Shown one piece after another: positions 1-9,013 of a DNA stretch of 64,000 bases. The DNA is taken from positions 1,309,522 through 1,373,521 of the forward strand of contig KE159599.1 of NCBI GenBank assembly GCA_000403275.2, given 5' to 3'. This DNA comes from Lachnospiraceae bacterium 28-4 (GTDB taxonomy: Bacteria; Bacillota; Clostridia; Lachnospirales; Lachnospiraceae). How positions within the stretch are numbered: the first letter of the stretch is position 1; the number at the start of each line of letters is the position of its first letter. The notes beneath the pieces are model-generated. The model was not told where the DNA came from and did not search any database. It saw only the letters and a list, made by a program, of their open reading frames with translations. The position numbers and the translations under genes were made by a program.

Positions 1-1862
1 CCATATCCGATTACGTTATGCTCGCCCTCCATATATTTTAAAGATCCGGTTAAAAACTCCCTGTTCTTTTTATGGATGGCGATCATATCCTTATGGAAAC
101 GGATCAGCTCCTTGTCTTCTCTGCCCCACGGATAAGTCCGCCTGTTATCGGGATCGGTAAATCCCGTAACGCCGGCCTCGTCGCCATAATAAACCGTAGG
201 CGCTCCTGGCCATGTCATCTGGATAACAACAGCTTCTCTTAAAACAGCCTTGTTCACATTATTATTAGCTGCCTCGGGCCCATGGGAATTCGTTCTTCCG
301 ACAAAATGATTCGTTCTTGTCAAAAAGCGGGAATGATCGTGGTTGGAAAGCTCGTTCATCGCCATATAAAGGGAAGGCATTGCCATATTCGCTCCGTTAT
401 AATGCATGGAATCCCAAAAGCTGTCAGCATTCCCCAACATATCCTCCCTGAAATCATCGCTATGTTTCTGCATTCCTGTCAAAAACCATGTGACCGGCTC
501 CATAAAAGCATCGTAATTCATAATAGAGTCCCATTCTTTCCCGTTCAGCCACTCCCTGGGATTTCCATAATGCTCCGCCAGCACCACGGCATTCGGATTT
601 GCCTGTTTTACCGTCTTATAAAATTCTTTCCAAAAATAATGGTTATACTCCGGCGAATGCCCCAGATCCGCCGCCACATCCAGTCTCCACCCGTCTACAT
701 TATAAGGCGGAGACACCCATTTACGGGCAATGTGCATAATATATTCGAACAGATCCTTAGATCCTTCATAGTTCAGCTTTGGCAGCGTATCATGCCCCCA
801 CCACCCGTCATAATTATGGTTATAAGGCCAGGCCGCCTGGTGATGAAAGGCAAAATAATTATGATAAGGGCTGCTTTCTTCCACATAAGCTCCCTTCTCA
901 TATCCCTCCGCATTTTCATAGATCCGTTCCCGGTCCATCCATTTATTAAAGGAACCGCAGTGGTTGAACACTCCGTCCAAAATAACCTTGATTCCCCTCC
1001 TGTGAGCCTCTTTTACCACTTCCGCGAACAGTTCATTGCTCGCCTCCAGATTCGCCTTATTGCTGACCCGGTTAATATATCTGGTGGCAAAACGGTTTTC
1101 CTGCCCAGGCTGCAGCAATTCCCCCTCATCCATTACGATCTTTCCAAAATGGGGGTCTATATAATCATAATCCTGAATATCATATTTATGATTCGACGGC
1201 GACACGAAGAGCGGGTTAAAATAAATCACATCGATACCCAAATCCTGCAAGTAATCCATTTTATCCAGAACTCCCTGCAAATCCCCTCCGTAAAATTCAC
1301 GAACTCCCATGGCGTCAGGATATTTGTTCCAATCCTCTACCTTCACCGTATTAGCGCCAATATATCTGTATTCATCCGTCAGCACATCGTTTTTGGGATC
1401 TCCATTATAAAAACGGTCTACGTATATTTGGTACATCACGGCTCCCTTTGCCCATTCCGGCGTTTTGTAACCCGGTATCAGCCGGAAATCGCATTCCCTG
1501 ACCGCTTCCTTTTGTACACCGCGGTAATTGAAATAGCAACTCATCTTTCCCGCATATATTTCAAAATAATAATGGATCTCCCTGCCCTCCAGCTGTATCT
1601 GCTGGCTATAATAATCAAAAAAACTATCCGTCTCCGTTTTTAACATCAAATATTTCTCATTGCCGCATACCAAATATACTTTATCCACATTGTTTTTCTT
1701 CGTGCGGAATTTTATCGTCACTTCATCGTATGCACTCGGCTCCGGGGGATCCAGATAATCTCCCGTCATATCGCTGAACAGCGCTTTCTTATCCAACAGA
1801 GGTTTCATTGTAGCAATATACATCTGGTCATACCTAACTTCCAGAAACTTGTTTGTATCCAT
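1..1862 (-). CDS. GH13 alpha-glucan hydrolase (neopullulanase/cyclomaltodextrinase type), 3' end outside window
   Basis: Hydrolyses alpha-glucans or cyclomaltodextrins, probably in the cytoplasm because no signal peptide is visible. The reading frame is open from the ATG at 1862 (AGGAG nine bases upstream) to the window edge, about 620 residues, so the C-terminus is missing. An N-terminal beta-rich region of about 130 residues resembles the CBM34-type domain of neopullulanases. All GH13 signature regions are readable: DGVFNH (region I), GWRLDVA with the nucleophile Asp (II), VLAEHYG with the acid/base Glu (III) and NHDHSRF (IV). It is transcribed away from the ftsH cluster and has its own candidate promoter. 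Exact substrate preference within GH13 cannot be read from sequence alone. Confidence 0.9.
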   Translation of the reverse strand, partial: MDTNKFLEVRYDQMYIATMKPLLDKKALFSDMTGDYLDPPEPSAYDEVTIKFRTKKNNVDKVYLVCGNEKYLMLKTETDSFFDYYSQQIQLEGREIHYYFEIYAGKMSCYFNYRGVQKEAVRECDFRLIPGYKTPEWAKGAVMYQIYVDRFYNGDPKNDVLTDEYRYIGANTVKVEDWNKYPDAMGVREFYGGDLQGVLDKMDYLQDLGIDVIYFNPLFVSPSNHKYDIQDYDYIDPHFGKIVMDEGELLQPGQENRFATRYINRVSNKANLEASNELFAEVVKEAHRRGIKVILDGVFNHCGSFNKWMDRERIYENAEGYEKGAYVEESSPYHNYFAFHHQAAWPYNHNYDGWWGHDTLPKLNYEGSKDLFEYIMHIARKWVSPPYNVDGWRLDVAADLGHSPEYNHYFWKEFYKTVKQANPNAVVLAEHYGNPREWLNGKEWDSIMNYDAFMEPVTWFLTGMQKHSDDFREDMLGNADSFWDSMHYNGANMAMPSLYMAMNELSNHDHSRFLTRTNHFVGRTNSHGPEAANNNVNKAVLREAVVIQMTWPGAPTVYYGDEAGVTGFTDPDNRRTYPWGREDKELIRFHKDMIAIHKKNREFLTGSLKYMEGEHNVIGY

Positions 1863-1901
1863 CCGTTATTCTCCTGCGAACTTTTTCACTCTTTGTGAAC
1901 T

Positions 1902-1930
1902 ATTTTATACTATATGCTATTATTATTCAA
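1902..1930 (-). promoter_or_regulatory. Candidate sigma-A promoter of the GH13 gene
   Basis: On the minus strand TTGAAT (1925-1930) and TAAAAT (1902-1907) are separated by 17 bp, about 40 bp upstream of the start codon. A better -35 (TTGACA, 1938-1943) lies nearby but has no well-spaced -10. Confidence 0.4.
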
Positions 1931-1950
1931 GCAGTTCTGTCAAGGCAGTA

Positions 1951-1983
1951 AAAAAGACAGCCAAACGATCTGCTGTCTTTTTT
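1951..1983 (-). terminator. Intrinsic terminator after ftsH
   Basis: Inverted repeat AAAAAGACAGC / GCTGTCTTTTT with a loop of about 10 nt and T-runs on both sides, about 160 bp after the ftsH stop. It would end the tilS-hpt-ftsH transcript and could work in both directions. Confidence 0.7.
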
Positions 1984-2142
1984 AGAGAAGGTATTTCTTT
2001 CTTATGGGGTATAGCAAAAAACTATATAATGTATTGGGGGGTTACAAGTAGTATAATAGCATAACCTGTTATTTGCGTAAATACCAAGGATTCACAAATA
2101 TCACAAAAACCAATTCCATTTTTTGTATATTTTGCACAACCT

Positions 2143-3990
2143 CTATGATTTTTTAAAAAAGTCTTCCGGTTCGTAAGGCTTATCCTCCATCAGCGCTTCG
2201 AATTCTTCTCTCGTTATTTTTTCTTTTTCCAGCAATAATTCCGCACATTTATGAAGAACGTCTTCGCGATCCGTAATAATAGCCTTTGCTTTTGCATAGC
2301 AGCCGTCGATAATTTCTTTTACTTCCCTGTCGATCTCTCCCGACACCAGTTCGCTATGGCTCTTTGCATGAGCCAGATCGCGCCCGATAAATACTTCGTC
2401 GTCGTCATCATCGTAATTGATCACGCCGATGTTATCGGACATACCGTATCTCGTCACCATCCGCCTCGCCACCTTCGTAGCCTTTTTGATGTCGCTGGAT
2501 GCCCCGGTCGTAATATCATCAAAAATAATTTCCTCCGCAATACGTCCGCCAAGGGAAACCATGATTTCCTGAAGCATTTTTCCCTTTGTCATGAACATTT
2601 CATCCTTTTCCGGCAAAGGCATGGTATAACCGGCAGCCCCCAGCCCCGTAGGAATAATGGAAACCGTATACACCGGCCCGACATCGGGAAGCACATGGAA
2701 CAAAATCGCATGGCCGGCTTCGTGGTACGCCGTAATCTTTTTCTCTTTGTCGGAAATAATGCGGCTCTTTTTCTCCGTACCGATTCCAACCTTAATAAAA
2801 GATTTCTTAATATCTTCCTGCTTCACAAACGCCCGGTCACTCATAGCCGCATGAATCGCAGCTTCATTCATCAGATTTTCCAGATCAGCACCGGTAAATC
2901 CCGCAGTCGTCTGAGCGATCTGCTCCAGATTAACGTCTTCGGCCAGCGGTTTATTCTTGGAATGTACGGTAAGAATTTCCTTCCTGCCCCTCACATCCGG
3001 CGGGCTCACCGTTATCTTTCTGTCAAACCGGCCGGGACGCAGGATCGCCGGATCCAAGATATCCACACGGTTAGTAGCCGCCAGCACAATAATTCCTTCA
3101 TTAACGCCAAATCCATCCATTTCCACCAGCAGCTGGTTCAACGTCTGCTCCCTTTCGTCATGTCCGCCTCCCATACCGGTACCTCGCCGCCTTGCCACCG
3201 CATCGATTTCATCGATAAATACAATACAGGGCGAATGCTTCTTGGCATCCGCGAACAGATCCCTTACTCTGGAAGCGCCCACGCCTACGAACATCTCTAC
3301 AAAATCAGAACCCGAAATACTGAAAAACGGCACATTCGCTTCTCCTGCAATGGCTTTTGCCAAAAGCGTTTTTCCAGTACCCGGAGCGCCTTCCAGCAAG
3401 ACGCCCTTTGGTATTCTGGCTCCTACTTTCGTGAATTTTCCCGGCGATTTCAAAAAGCTGATAATTTCATCCAGCTCTTCCTTTTCTTCCTGCAAACCAG
3501 CCACATCGTTTAAAGTCATTTTATTGTCCAGAGACAGCTTCGCCCGGCTTTTACCAAAATTCATCATCTTGCCGCTGCTGCCGCCGCCCGCATTCTGGGA
3601 ATTCATCATTACAAAAAAGAAAACCCCTATCACCAGCACCAAAAGCATCGGAAACACGCTTGTCATAAACCAGTTTTCCCTTGGGATATCCCTGATTTCC
3701 GGATCAATGCCAAAAGATGCAAACTCCGCTTCCACTTCCTTCACATCCGTTACGTATAAGATCCTTTCTTCCCCATTGCTCAGAGCCACCCTTACCGCTC
3801 CGGTAGGCGTTTCCTTATTCGGCTGGATAACAGCCTCCAGCACCTTTCCTGATTCCAAGGCTTCCCTTAATTCACCCTTCGTATAATCCGTCTCCTGACC
3901 GTTCAGATTCCGAAACATCCATGCTGCCAGAAAAAGCAGCACGAAAATCACTACAAAATATGTGTTCAAATTCTTTCTATTATTATTCAA
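2143..3990 (-). CDS. ftsH: ATP-dependent zinc metalloprotease FtsH
   Basis: Membrane-anchored AAA+ protease that degrades misfolded and regulatory membrane or cytosolic proteins. At 615 residues it has normal family length. Transmembrane helices lie at about residues 10-27 and 110-128 with an extracytoplasmic domain between them. The AAA module has Walker A GAPGTGKT (about 201-208), Walker B VFIDEIDA and the second region of homology [19 protein letters not shown]. The zinc site is HEAGH (near 420), followed by an M41 protease domain. It is the last gene of the tilS-hpt-ftsH group, the order also found in Bacillus. Walker A has Ala where GPPGTGKT is commoner, which does not affect nucleotide binding in the family. 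Confidence 0.97.
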   Translation of the reverse strand: MNNNRKNLNTYFVVIFVLLFLAAWMFRNLNGQETDYTKGELREALESGKVLEAVIQPNKETPTGAVRVALSNGEERILYVTDVKEVEAEFASFGIDPEIRDIPRENWFMTSVFPMLLVLVIGVFFFVMMNSQNAGGGSSGKMMNFGKSRAKLSLDNKMTLNDVAGLQEEKEELDEIISFLKSPGKFTKVGARIPKGVLLEGAPGTGKTLLAKAIAGEANVPFFSISGSDFVEMFVGVGASRVRDLFADAKKHSPCIVFIDEIDAVARRRGTGMGGGHDEREQTLNQLLVEMDGFGVNEGIIVLAATNRVDILDPAILRPGRFDRKITVSPPDVRGRKEILTVHSKNKPLAEDVNLEQIAQTTAGFTGADLENLMNEAAIHAAMSDRAFVKQEDIKKSFIKVGIGTEKKSRIISDKEKKITAYHEAGHAILFHVLPDVGPVYTVSIIPTGLGAAGYTMPLPEKDEMFMTKGKMLQEIMVSLGGRIAEEIIFDDITTGASSDIKKATKVARRMVTRYGMSDNIGVINYDDDDDEVFIGRDLAHAKSHSELVSGEIDREVKEIIDGCYAKAKAIITDREDVLHKCAELLLEKEKITREEFEALMEDKPYEPEDFFKKS

Positions 3991-4047
3991 CTCTAACCTC
4001 CGGTTCGCATCTGTCCAATTCCCGCGAACATTAATTGTATCAATCCT

Positions 4048-4572
4048 TTAATCCAGTTCTACCACGCCAATATAAGGTAAATTTCTGTATTTCTGATCAT
4101 AATCGAGACCATATCCCACGACAAATTCATCCGGGATCTGGAATCCTGTATAATCCACATGGACATCCACCACTCTTCTCTCCGGCTTATCCAACAGTGT
4201 ACACAGCCTCAAACTCCTGGGGCCTCTGTCCCTCAGCATTTCCAGCAGATAACTCAGCGTCCTTCCTGAATCCACGATATCTTCCACAACCAGCACGTCC
4301 TTATCCTTCAACGGTTCATCCAAATCCTTCACGATTTTGACAACTCCGCTGGACTTTGTCTCGCTGCCATAACTGGATACCGACATAAAATCAAGGGACA
4401 CCGGTACGTCGATCCTTTTGGCAAGCTCACACATAAAAAAGCTGCCCCCCTTTAGCACGCATACTAGATGCACCTGCTTTCCTTCATAATCCTTGCTGAT
4501 CTGATCTCCGATCTCCTTAATCCGCTTATCCACTTCTTCTTCGGAAAGCATAACTCTTACTCTCTCTGACAT
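4048..4572 (-). CDS. hpt: Hypoxanthine phosphoribosyltransferase
   Basis: Purine salvage enzyme that converts hypoxanthine or guanine plus PRPP to IMP or GMP in the cytoplasm. The 174-residue length is typical. The PRPP-binding loop VVEDIVDSGRTL is intact, as are the N-terminal flexible-loop motif VLKGGSFF and the C-terminal base-pocket region DEFVVGYGLDY. A strong GGAGG precedes the ATG at 4572, which directly abuts the stop codon of tilS with no spacer, so the two are probably translationally coupled. The tilS-hpt-ftsH order is conserved in Firmicutes. Confidence 0.96.
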   Translation of the reverse strand: MSERVRVMLSEEEVDKRIKEIGDQISKDYEGKQVHLVCVLKGGSFFMCELAKRIDVPVSLDFMSVSSYGSETKSSGVVKIVKDLDEPLKDKDVLVVEDIVDSGRTLSYLLEMLRDRGPRSLRLCTLLDKPERRVVDVHVDYTGFQIPDEFVVGYGLDYDQKYRNLPYIGVVELD

Positions 4573-6042
4573 TCAAAGACCTCCTCTTAACTGTACTCTT
4601 AAAATATGCTTTGTCTCCCCGGTAATTTTATAATATTCGCTGATACGGTGGCCCGGCACCCAGATAATATGGCTTCCATCCGCTAAAATATAAAGATTTC
4701 CTCTGTCGCTCTTCGGAATTTTCCTTTCGATCATATAATCTTTCAGCTTCTTTTTGGACAACTCTTTATTGATAGTAAGATAATCGCCGGTTTCCCTCGT
4801 ACGAAATACTAACGACTTAGTTATTCTATCATAATCCAACCATTTCGTATATGTCTTTTCGGGAATAATTTCCGATTTATTATAAAAAAAGGAAATTTCT
4901 TCCTTGTGAAAAACAGCAAATTCCACCCTTCCCAAACAAGGAATGTCAAATTCCTGCGATTGCCCCGGCAAATCCCTCCATTTGATCCGAATTTCCGGAA
5001 GAGGAACACCCCCTCCACCCCCATTCGGTTTTCCCTCGCGGTACAACGCCAAATGCCCGCATTCCTTTTTTGCCCTGAGCCCACAAGGCATAAAGACCTG
5101 CTTGCTTTCCTTTTTTCCCAGCAGATCTTCCAGGCTTTCCATATGCGAAGAAGTAATATCCCGTCTTCCCTCCGCAAGCCTCTCCAGACATTGAAGAAAT
5201 ACCTGTTTTCTTATAAAAGGCTCTTCTTTCCCGAGTTTTTCCGTATCCAGTACGATCTCTTCCCCGCCCTCCCGGACGATACAGCTTCTGCACGCCTTCT
5301 CCGCCTGTCCGCGGATATAGGCATCCGCCTCCAGAAACAGGTCGCCCGCACGGCACATATGGTCGATGGCACCCGCGCATATCTCCTTTTCCGCAAAAGG
5401 AAGAATATGGTTGCGGATGCGGTTTCTTGTATAAGTATCCTCTAAGTTTGTGCGGTCTATACAGAAAAATACCCCTTTTTTTCCAAGATATTCTTCAATC
5501 TCCTCCCGCCGCAAACATAAAAGCGGCCGCACAATATGCCCCCTTACCGCCCGGATACCGCCCGCTCCGGTCAATCCGGTTCCCCGGAAAAGATGGAACA
5601 ACATCGTTTCCGCCCTGTCATTGGCATTATGGGCGACTGCAATCCTTCCCTGCCCTTCTTTTTCTCCGGAGCAAGAACCGTATTTGCCCAACGCCTCCTC
5701 AAAAGCCTGGTATCTCACTTCGCGTCCGGCCTCTTCTTCCGATAAATGTTTTTCCCTGGCATATTCTTTTACATCCTTTTCCTCCAGTATGAAAGGAATG
5801 TTCCTGCTTTTGCAAAGTTCTTCCACATAAGCGGCATCCGCCGCTGCCTCCGGCCTTATCTTATGATTTACATGTACCACGGCCAAATGGAAATCTATCT
5901 CTTCCGCCAATTCGCAAAGCATCAAAAAAAGACATACGGAATCAGCGCCTCCCGATACCCCTGCCACAACGGTATCTCCCGGCGCTATCATACGATGTTT
6001 ATCCGCATATCTTTTTACTTTTTCAAATATCTTATCGTCCAT
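4573..6042 (-). CDS. tilS: tRNA(Ile)-lysidine synthetase
   Basis: Modifies C34 of the CAU-anticodon tRNA-Ile to lysidine, allowing AUA decoding. The N-terminal PP-loop ATP-pyrophosphatase motif GVSGGADSV begins near residue 28. Further N-type motifs include AVAHNANDRAETM and the RNRIRNHILP stretch. A C-terminal TilS substrate-binding domain spans about residues 380-480. The 489-residue length fits the long form. It starts about 70 bp downstream of spoIIE and runs straight into hpt. It is essential in organisms that read AUA with this tRNA. Confidence 0.95.
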   Translation of the reverse strand: MDDKIFEKVKRYADKHRMIAPGDTVVAGVSGGADSVCLFLMLCELAEEIDFHLAVVHVNHKIRPEAAADAAYVEELCKSRNIPFILEEKDVKEYAREKHLSEEEAGREVRYQAFEEALGKYGSCSGEKEGQGRIAVAHNANDRAETMLFHLFRGTGLTGAGGIRAVRGHIVRPLLCLRREEIEEYLGKKGVFFCIDRTNLEDTYTRNRIRNHILPFAEKEICAGAIDHMCRAGDLFLEADAYIRGQAEKACRSCIVREGGEEIVLDTEKLGKEEPFIRKQVFLQCLERLAEGRRDITSSHMESLEDLLGKKESKQVFMPCGLRAKKECGHLALYREGKPNGGGGGVPLPEIRIKWRDLPGQSQEFDIPCLGRVEFAVFHKEEISFFYNKSEIIPEKTYTKWLDYDRITKSLVFRTRETGDYLTINKELSKKKLKDYMIERKIPKSDRGNLYILADGSHIIWVPGHRISEYYKITGETKHILRVQLRGGL

Positions 6043-6112
6043 TCTGCCCTTATCTCATTTTATCTTATAACCGTTAGCCCATCTTACTCTAATTCATAAG
6101 AAAAGTCAAATA

Positions 6113-7306
6113 TTACAGGTTTTCCCATATTCCTGTCACCATAACCGTCATATCGTCCCTTACTCTTCCTTTGCTCTGGTGCAGGCAAAAATTAAGAATA
6201 TGGTTCGCTATTTCCGCCGGATTTTTCAATGCAATCTTCCCCAGCATTTCCGGGAGCATCTCCTCCCCGATTCCTTGCGACAAAGCATCCAATATCCCAT
6301 CGGACAGCATAATAACATAATCCCCGTCTACCAGACGCCTTTTTACCGTTTCCATATCTATTTCATAAAACACTCCCAGAGGAAGGTTTCTTGCGGATAT
6401 CTGCTCCACCAGATTTTCTCTTTTTATATAAGAAGGCGCGGAACCGATCTTAATAAACTCGCATACCCCGGTATACAAATCCATCTGGCACAGATCCAGC
6501 GTGGACATATTCTGCGATTCCCCGCCGGCGATAAGCGCGCCGTTTATCATTTGTACCGCTGTCTCCTTTCCAAAACCTGCTTCCAAAAATTTTTCCATAA
6601 AATCTATAACAAATTCGCTGTCTTTACATGCCTTTTCTCCTGAACCCATACCATCGGACAACACTGCTGTCAGCGTACCCTCCCTGACTTCCAGAAAGGA
6701 GTAATTATCCCCCGACATACGTTCCGTCTCTTTTACCGCCTTCGCCACTCCCGTCAGAACATGAAATCCCGGTTCCTCGATATATTGATAGTTTCCCCAT
6801 TCCTTTCCTACGAATATGGATGAAGACTTCGACGGCACCAACCTTAAATTTAAAAGCACGGAAAGGAGATTTCCAACCTCGTCCACAGCCGGGCTTGTCC
6901 CTTTCCCGGATCGCATAATCAAATAGATTTCTTTATGGCCGTTTTCCTTTTCCAGCAAATATACCTCTTTTAACAGGACATCTTCTTCTTTCAGCGCATG
7001 GGCCAGCTGTTTTACCTTCCGTTCGCTCATATGTATAAACCGGTAAGCTTCCTCCGCTACCTTCGTCATGATCTGTGCCATCTCGTTTAAATGATCCGCC
7101 ATCAAATCCCTGTTTTCCACCAGCCTTCTTTTCCACAAATATTCCTGCCTGTCGCCCACTGGCTGGGCCTCTTCCTCCTTTTGTATATCCAGGAACGTAT
7201 TCGCCAGATCCCTGAATGAATCCGCATACATCAATAATTTTTTTCTTCCATACTCCGGCAATACTCTGTCAAAATCCGTATCGCCTCCCATAAGCTGCTT
7301 TTTCAT
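6113..7306 (-). CDS. spoIIE: SpoIIE-type PP2C phosphatase without membrane domain
   Basis: Serine phosphatase of the SpoIIE/PPM family. In sporulating Firmicutes SpoIIE dephosphorylates SpoIIAA and so activates sigma-F in the forespore. The PP2C core is present: LSDGMGSGEKA, GGESQNMSTLDL, KIGSAPSYI, MLSDGILDAL and the final RDDMTVMV metal-site motif. The protein is only 397 residues and has no transmembrane helix, whereas classical SpoIIE is about 800 residues with a roughly 10-helix N-terminus. What remains is a helical linker (about 1-110) plus the catalytic domain. The ATG at 7306 is chosen because GGAGGG precedes it; the ATG at 7321 has a weak site. Its position between divIC and tilS is the expected spoIIE locus. 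Confidence 0.85.
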   Translation of the reverse strand: MKKQLMGGDTDFDRVLPEYGRKKLLMYADSFRDLANTFLDIQKEEEAQPVGDRQEYLWKRRLVENRDLMADHLNEMAQIMTKVAEEAYRFIHMSERKVKQLAHALKEEDVLLKEVYLLEKENGHKEIYLIMRSGKGTSPAVDEVGNLLSVLLNLRLVPSKSSSIFVGKEWGNYQYIEEPGFHVLTGVAKAVKETERMSGDNYSFLEVREGTLTAVLSDGMGSGEKACKDSEFVIDFMEKFLEAGFGKETAVQMINGALIAGGESQNMSTLDLCQMDLYTGVCEFIKIGSAPSYIKRENLVEQISARNLPLGVFYEIDMETVKRRLVDGDYVIMLSDGILDALSQGIGEEMLPEMLGKIALKNPAEIANHILNFCLHQSKGRVRDDMTVMVTGIWENL

Positions 7307-7353
7307 CGCATATCCCTCCATTCCCGCTCTTACGTTGATTCCTGTAAGGGAAC

Positions 7354-7420
7354 ATTATACAAGACAAGCCTCGTCTTATTTGTCAAAATAAGTATGGAAA
7401 AAATATTTTTTATGCGACAA
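7354..7420 (-). promoter_or_regulatory. spoIIE promoter with 21-bp spacer and Spo0A-box-like sites
   Basis: On the minus strand TTGACA (7381-7386) and TATAAT (7354-7359) are both consensus, but exactly 21 bp apart. TTGTCAAA (7380-7387, plus strand) overlaps the -35, and TTGTCGCA (7413-7420, minus strand) lies about 27 bp further upstream. Each is one base from the Spo0A box TTGTCGAA. B. subtilis spoIIE and spoIIG are known to use sigma-A elements at 21-22 bp spacing activated by Spo0A. Confidence 0.6.
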
Positions 7421-7453
7421 AAAATGCAGACACCGGACTTTCCGCTATCTGCA
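7419..7453 (-). terminator. Terminator after divIC
   Basis: Directly after the divIC stop, minus-strand TGCAGA-tagc-GGA pairs with TCC-ggtg-TCTGCA and is followed by TTTTTT. It separates the divIC transcript from spoIIE, which therefore needs its own promoter. Confidence 0.8.
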
Positions 7454-7454
7454 C

Positions 7455-7760
7455 TTAATTTCCTTCTTTAAAAATGATCTCACCTTCATGTACCAGGCCG
7501 AGTTTATCCTTTGCTACCTCTTCTATATATTTTTTTGTCTGTGTATATTTTTCATATTCTTCAATTTCTTTCGTGCGTTCCTGTTCCGCCTCAATCTGTT
7601 CCTGCAGCAGCAGCTCCTTTGCCTGATAGGTTTCCAGCTTCTGCTGAAGTTCGATACTCTTAATAGCTACTACAACAAGCATCATAACGACTACCGTGGT
7701 AACAAGAAACATGCCAAATCTATTATGTCTTTTTTTACGGTAAGCCGCCCGTCTCGCCAT
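7455..7760 (-). CDS. divIC: Septum formation initiator DivIC/FtsB family
   Basis: Bitopic cell-division protein that joins the FtsL-DivIB(FtsQ) complex at the septum. The 101-residue chain has a basic cytoplasmic N-terminus (about 1-14), one transmembrane helix (about 16-33) and a long coiled coil rich in Glu, Gln and Lys (about 36-80). It ends with the family's YIEEVAKDKLGLVHEGEIIF region. It follows yabQ at the position where divIC sits in Bacillus, and a terminator immediately follows its stop codon. Confidence 0.93.
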   Translation of the reverse strand: MARRAAYRKKRHNRFGMFLVTTVVVMMLVVVAIKSIELQQKLETYQAKELLLQEQIEAEQERTKEIEEYEKYTQTKKYIEEVAKDKLGLVHEGEIIFKEGN

Positions 7761-7801
7761 AATATCTCACCCCGATCTTTTCAAAAAATCCCCCAATTTT
7801 A

Positions 7802-8290
7802 CTAATTTTTATATACTAGTATTTTAAACACTTTCTGAAACCACGTCAACTTCTTTTTCATATATCTTCCTGTTTTTTTTGCTCTTCCGCCTAAAAAACG
7901 GCAGAACCCCATTGCCTTCTTTACCAGCCATCCCAATGGCCTGAAAATAAATCCAAGGATCTTGCTTATAATATGTATTTCCTTTTGTATGAGAACGGAT
8001 ATCAACTTCACAAAACGGACTCCGATTATTTTTTTATAAAGCAGCATCCCCAAAGCCGCTCCGAAAACTGCAAACCATCTCAAAATCCCATTGTTCTCTT
8101 TATACAGCATATAAAATACTGCCACCGCACAAGCTGCCCAAAATAAAAAATCTTCCAGCGAAATAAAAAACAAGTTATGCCTTATGATCTTTCTTCCTAT
8201 TAATATAAAATCATAAACAAAGGTGATCGCAATTCCCATTATCACCGAATAAGCCAGAAAATATACTTCATTTACAATGTCCTGACTCAT
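7802..8290 (-). CDS. yabQ: Spore cortex biosynthesis protein YabQ
   Basis: Integral membrane protein needed in Bacillus for spore cortex formation. It has 162 residues from the ATG at 8290, which is preceded by AGGTGG seven bases downstream of the yabP stop. Hydrophobic segments occur at about residues 10-30, 42-62 and 68-90. A strongly basic C-terminal half (many Lys and Arg) is probably cytoplasmic. The assignment rests on membrane topology plus the conserved yabP-yabQ-divIC order. A longer in-frame start at 8341 would overlap yabP and has no good ribosome site. Confidence 0.85.
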   Translation of the reverse strand: MSQDIVNEVYFLAYSVIMGIAITFVYDFILIGRKIIRHNLFFISLEDFLFWAACAVAVFYMLYKENNGILRWFAVFGAALGMLLYKKIIGVRFVKLISVLIQKEIHIISKILGFIFRPLGWLVKKAMGFCRFLGGRAKKTGRYMKKKLTWFQKVFKILVYKN

Positions 8291-8297
8291 CTGCCAC

Positions 8298-8588
8298 CTA
8301 CTTAAAAAGCCTGGAAAGCAGGGATTCCCCTTTATTCCCATATCCGGTCACTTCGGAATAAGTGAAGCTGTCTATCTTTCCATCCACATCCACTTCCCCT
8401 TTGTCCAAAGTCAGCCGGCTCACGTGAAGATCCTCGCCTTTGATCATAAGCATCCCCTGATCCGTCTCCAGAAGCACCTCTTTTACATCGAAAGAAAGCA
8501 CATCGCACACTCCACTGATAGTACATGTCCTTCTGTTAGTAAGCAGCAATTTATGTGTGCGCTGTTTCGCGGCATTCAAATCCTCCAT
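8298..8588 (-). CDS. yabP: Sporulation protein YabP
   Basis: Small protein (96 residues) of the YabP/YqfC family, required for spore formation in Bacillus; its biochemical role is not established. Recognisable features are the LLTNRRTCTISGV start and the beta-rich LLETDQGMLMIKGEDLHV core, followed by SRLTLDKGEVDVDGKID and a polar tail. It is separated from yabQ by 7 bp, so the two are very probably cotranscribed. Confidence 0.9.
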   Translation of the reverse strand: MEDLNAAKQRTHKLLLTNRRTCTISGVCDVLSFDVKEVLLETDQGMLMIKGEDLHVSRLTLDKGEVDVDGKIDSFTYSEVTGYGNKGESLLSRLFK

Positions 8589-8640
8589 ATAAATCCCCCA
8601 TTCTCGTTCGGCTTATAAGAGATTATATGATTTTCCTGCT

Positions 8641-8880
8641 TTAAATATACCGGAAAAGATCTTTTGCCGCTTCCTTTTTTACCGTCTCCTGTACATCCAG
8701 CACCTCTACTTTTACTTCTTTATTGCCGAACTGGATTGTAATAATGTCCCCCTGCTTTACATTCGCGGAAGCCTTTGCCGGCTTGTCATTGATCATTACC
8801 CTCCCAGCATCGCACGCCTCATTGGCAACCGTGCGCCTTTTAATAAGACGCGACACCTTTAAATATTTATCCAATCTCAT
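8641..8880 (-). CDS. rqcP: S4-domain RNA-binding protein RqcP (YabO)
   Basis: A 79-residue S4 domain protein of the Hsp15/RqcP group. RqcP binds stalled 50S subunits with RqcH and tRNA-Ala during alanine tailing of nascent chains. The S4 fold begins at the N-terminus with MRLDKYLKVSRLIKRR and continues with ANEACDAGRVMIN and KASANVKQGDIITI. Its place between hup and yabP matches yabO in Bacillus. The terminator after hup lies upstream, so the gene probably starts the rqcP-yabP-yabQ-divIC unit. Confidence 0.9.
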   Translation of the reverse strand: MRLDKYLKVSRLIKRRTVANEACDAGRVMINDKPAKASANVKQGDIITIQFGNKEVKVEVLDVQETVKKEAAKDLFRYI

Positions 8881-8968
8881 AATTTCTTACTCCTTCTTAT
8901 CATACGGCATATTTCCCCTTTGCACGGAGTGCCATCCTCAGAAAAATTTTCCTATGATATTATATGAC

Positions 8969-8999
8969 AAAAAAGAGAACCCGGCGAAAGGTTCTCTTT
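8969..8999 (-). terminator. Terminator after hup
   Basis: Minus-strand AAAGAGAACC-(8 nt)-GGTTCTCTTT followed by a run of T (complement of 8969-8974), 15 bp after the HU stop codon. Confidence 0.85.
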
Positions 9000-9013
9000 A
9001 GCTTCATGACCAA

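Noticed and set aside
282..1643. Long plus-strand open frame of about 450 codons
   Set aside because: It is the antisense shadow of the GH13 gene, which shows all catalytic motifs on the minus strand.
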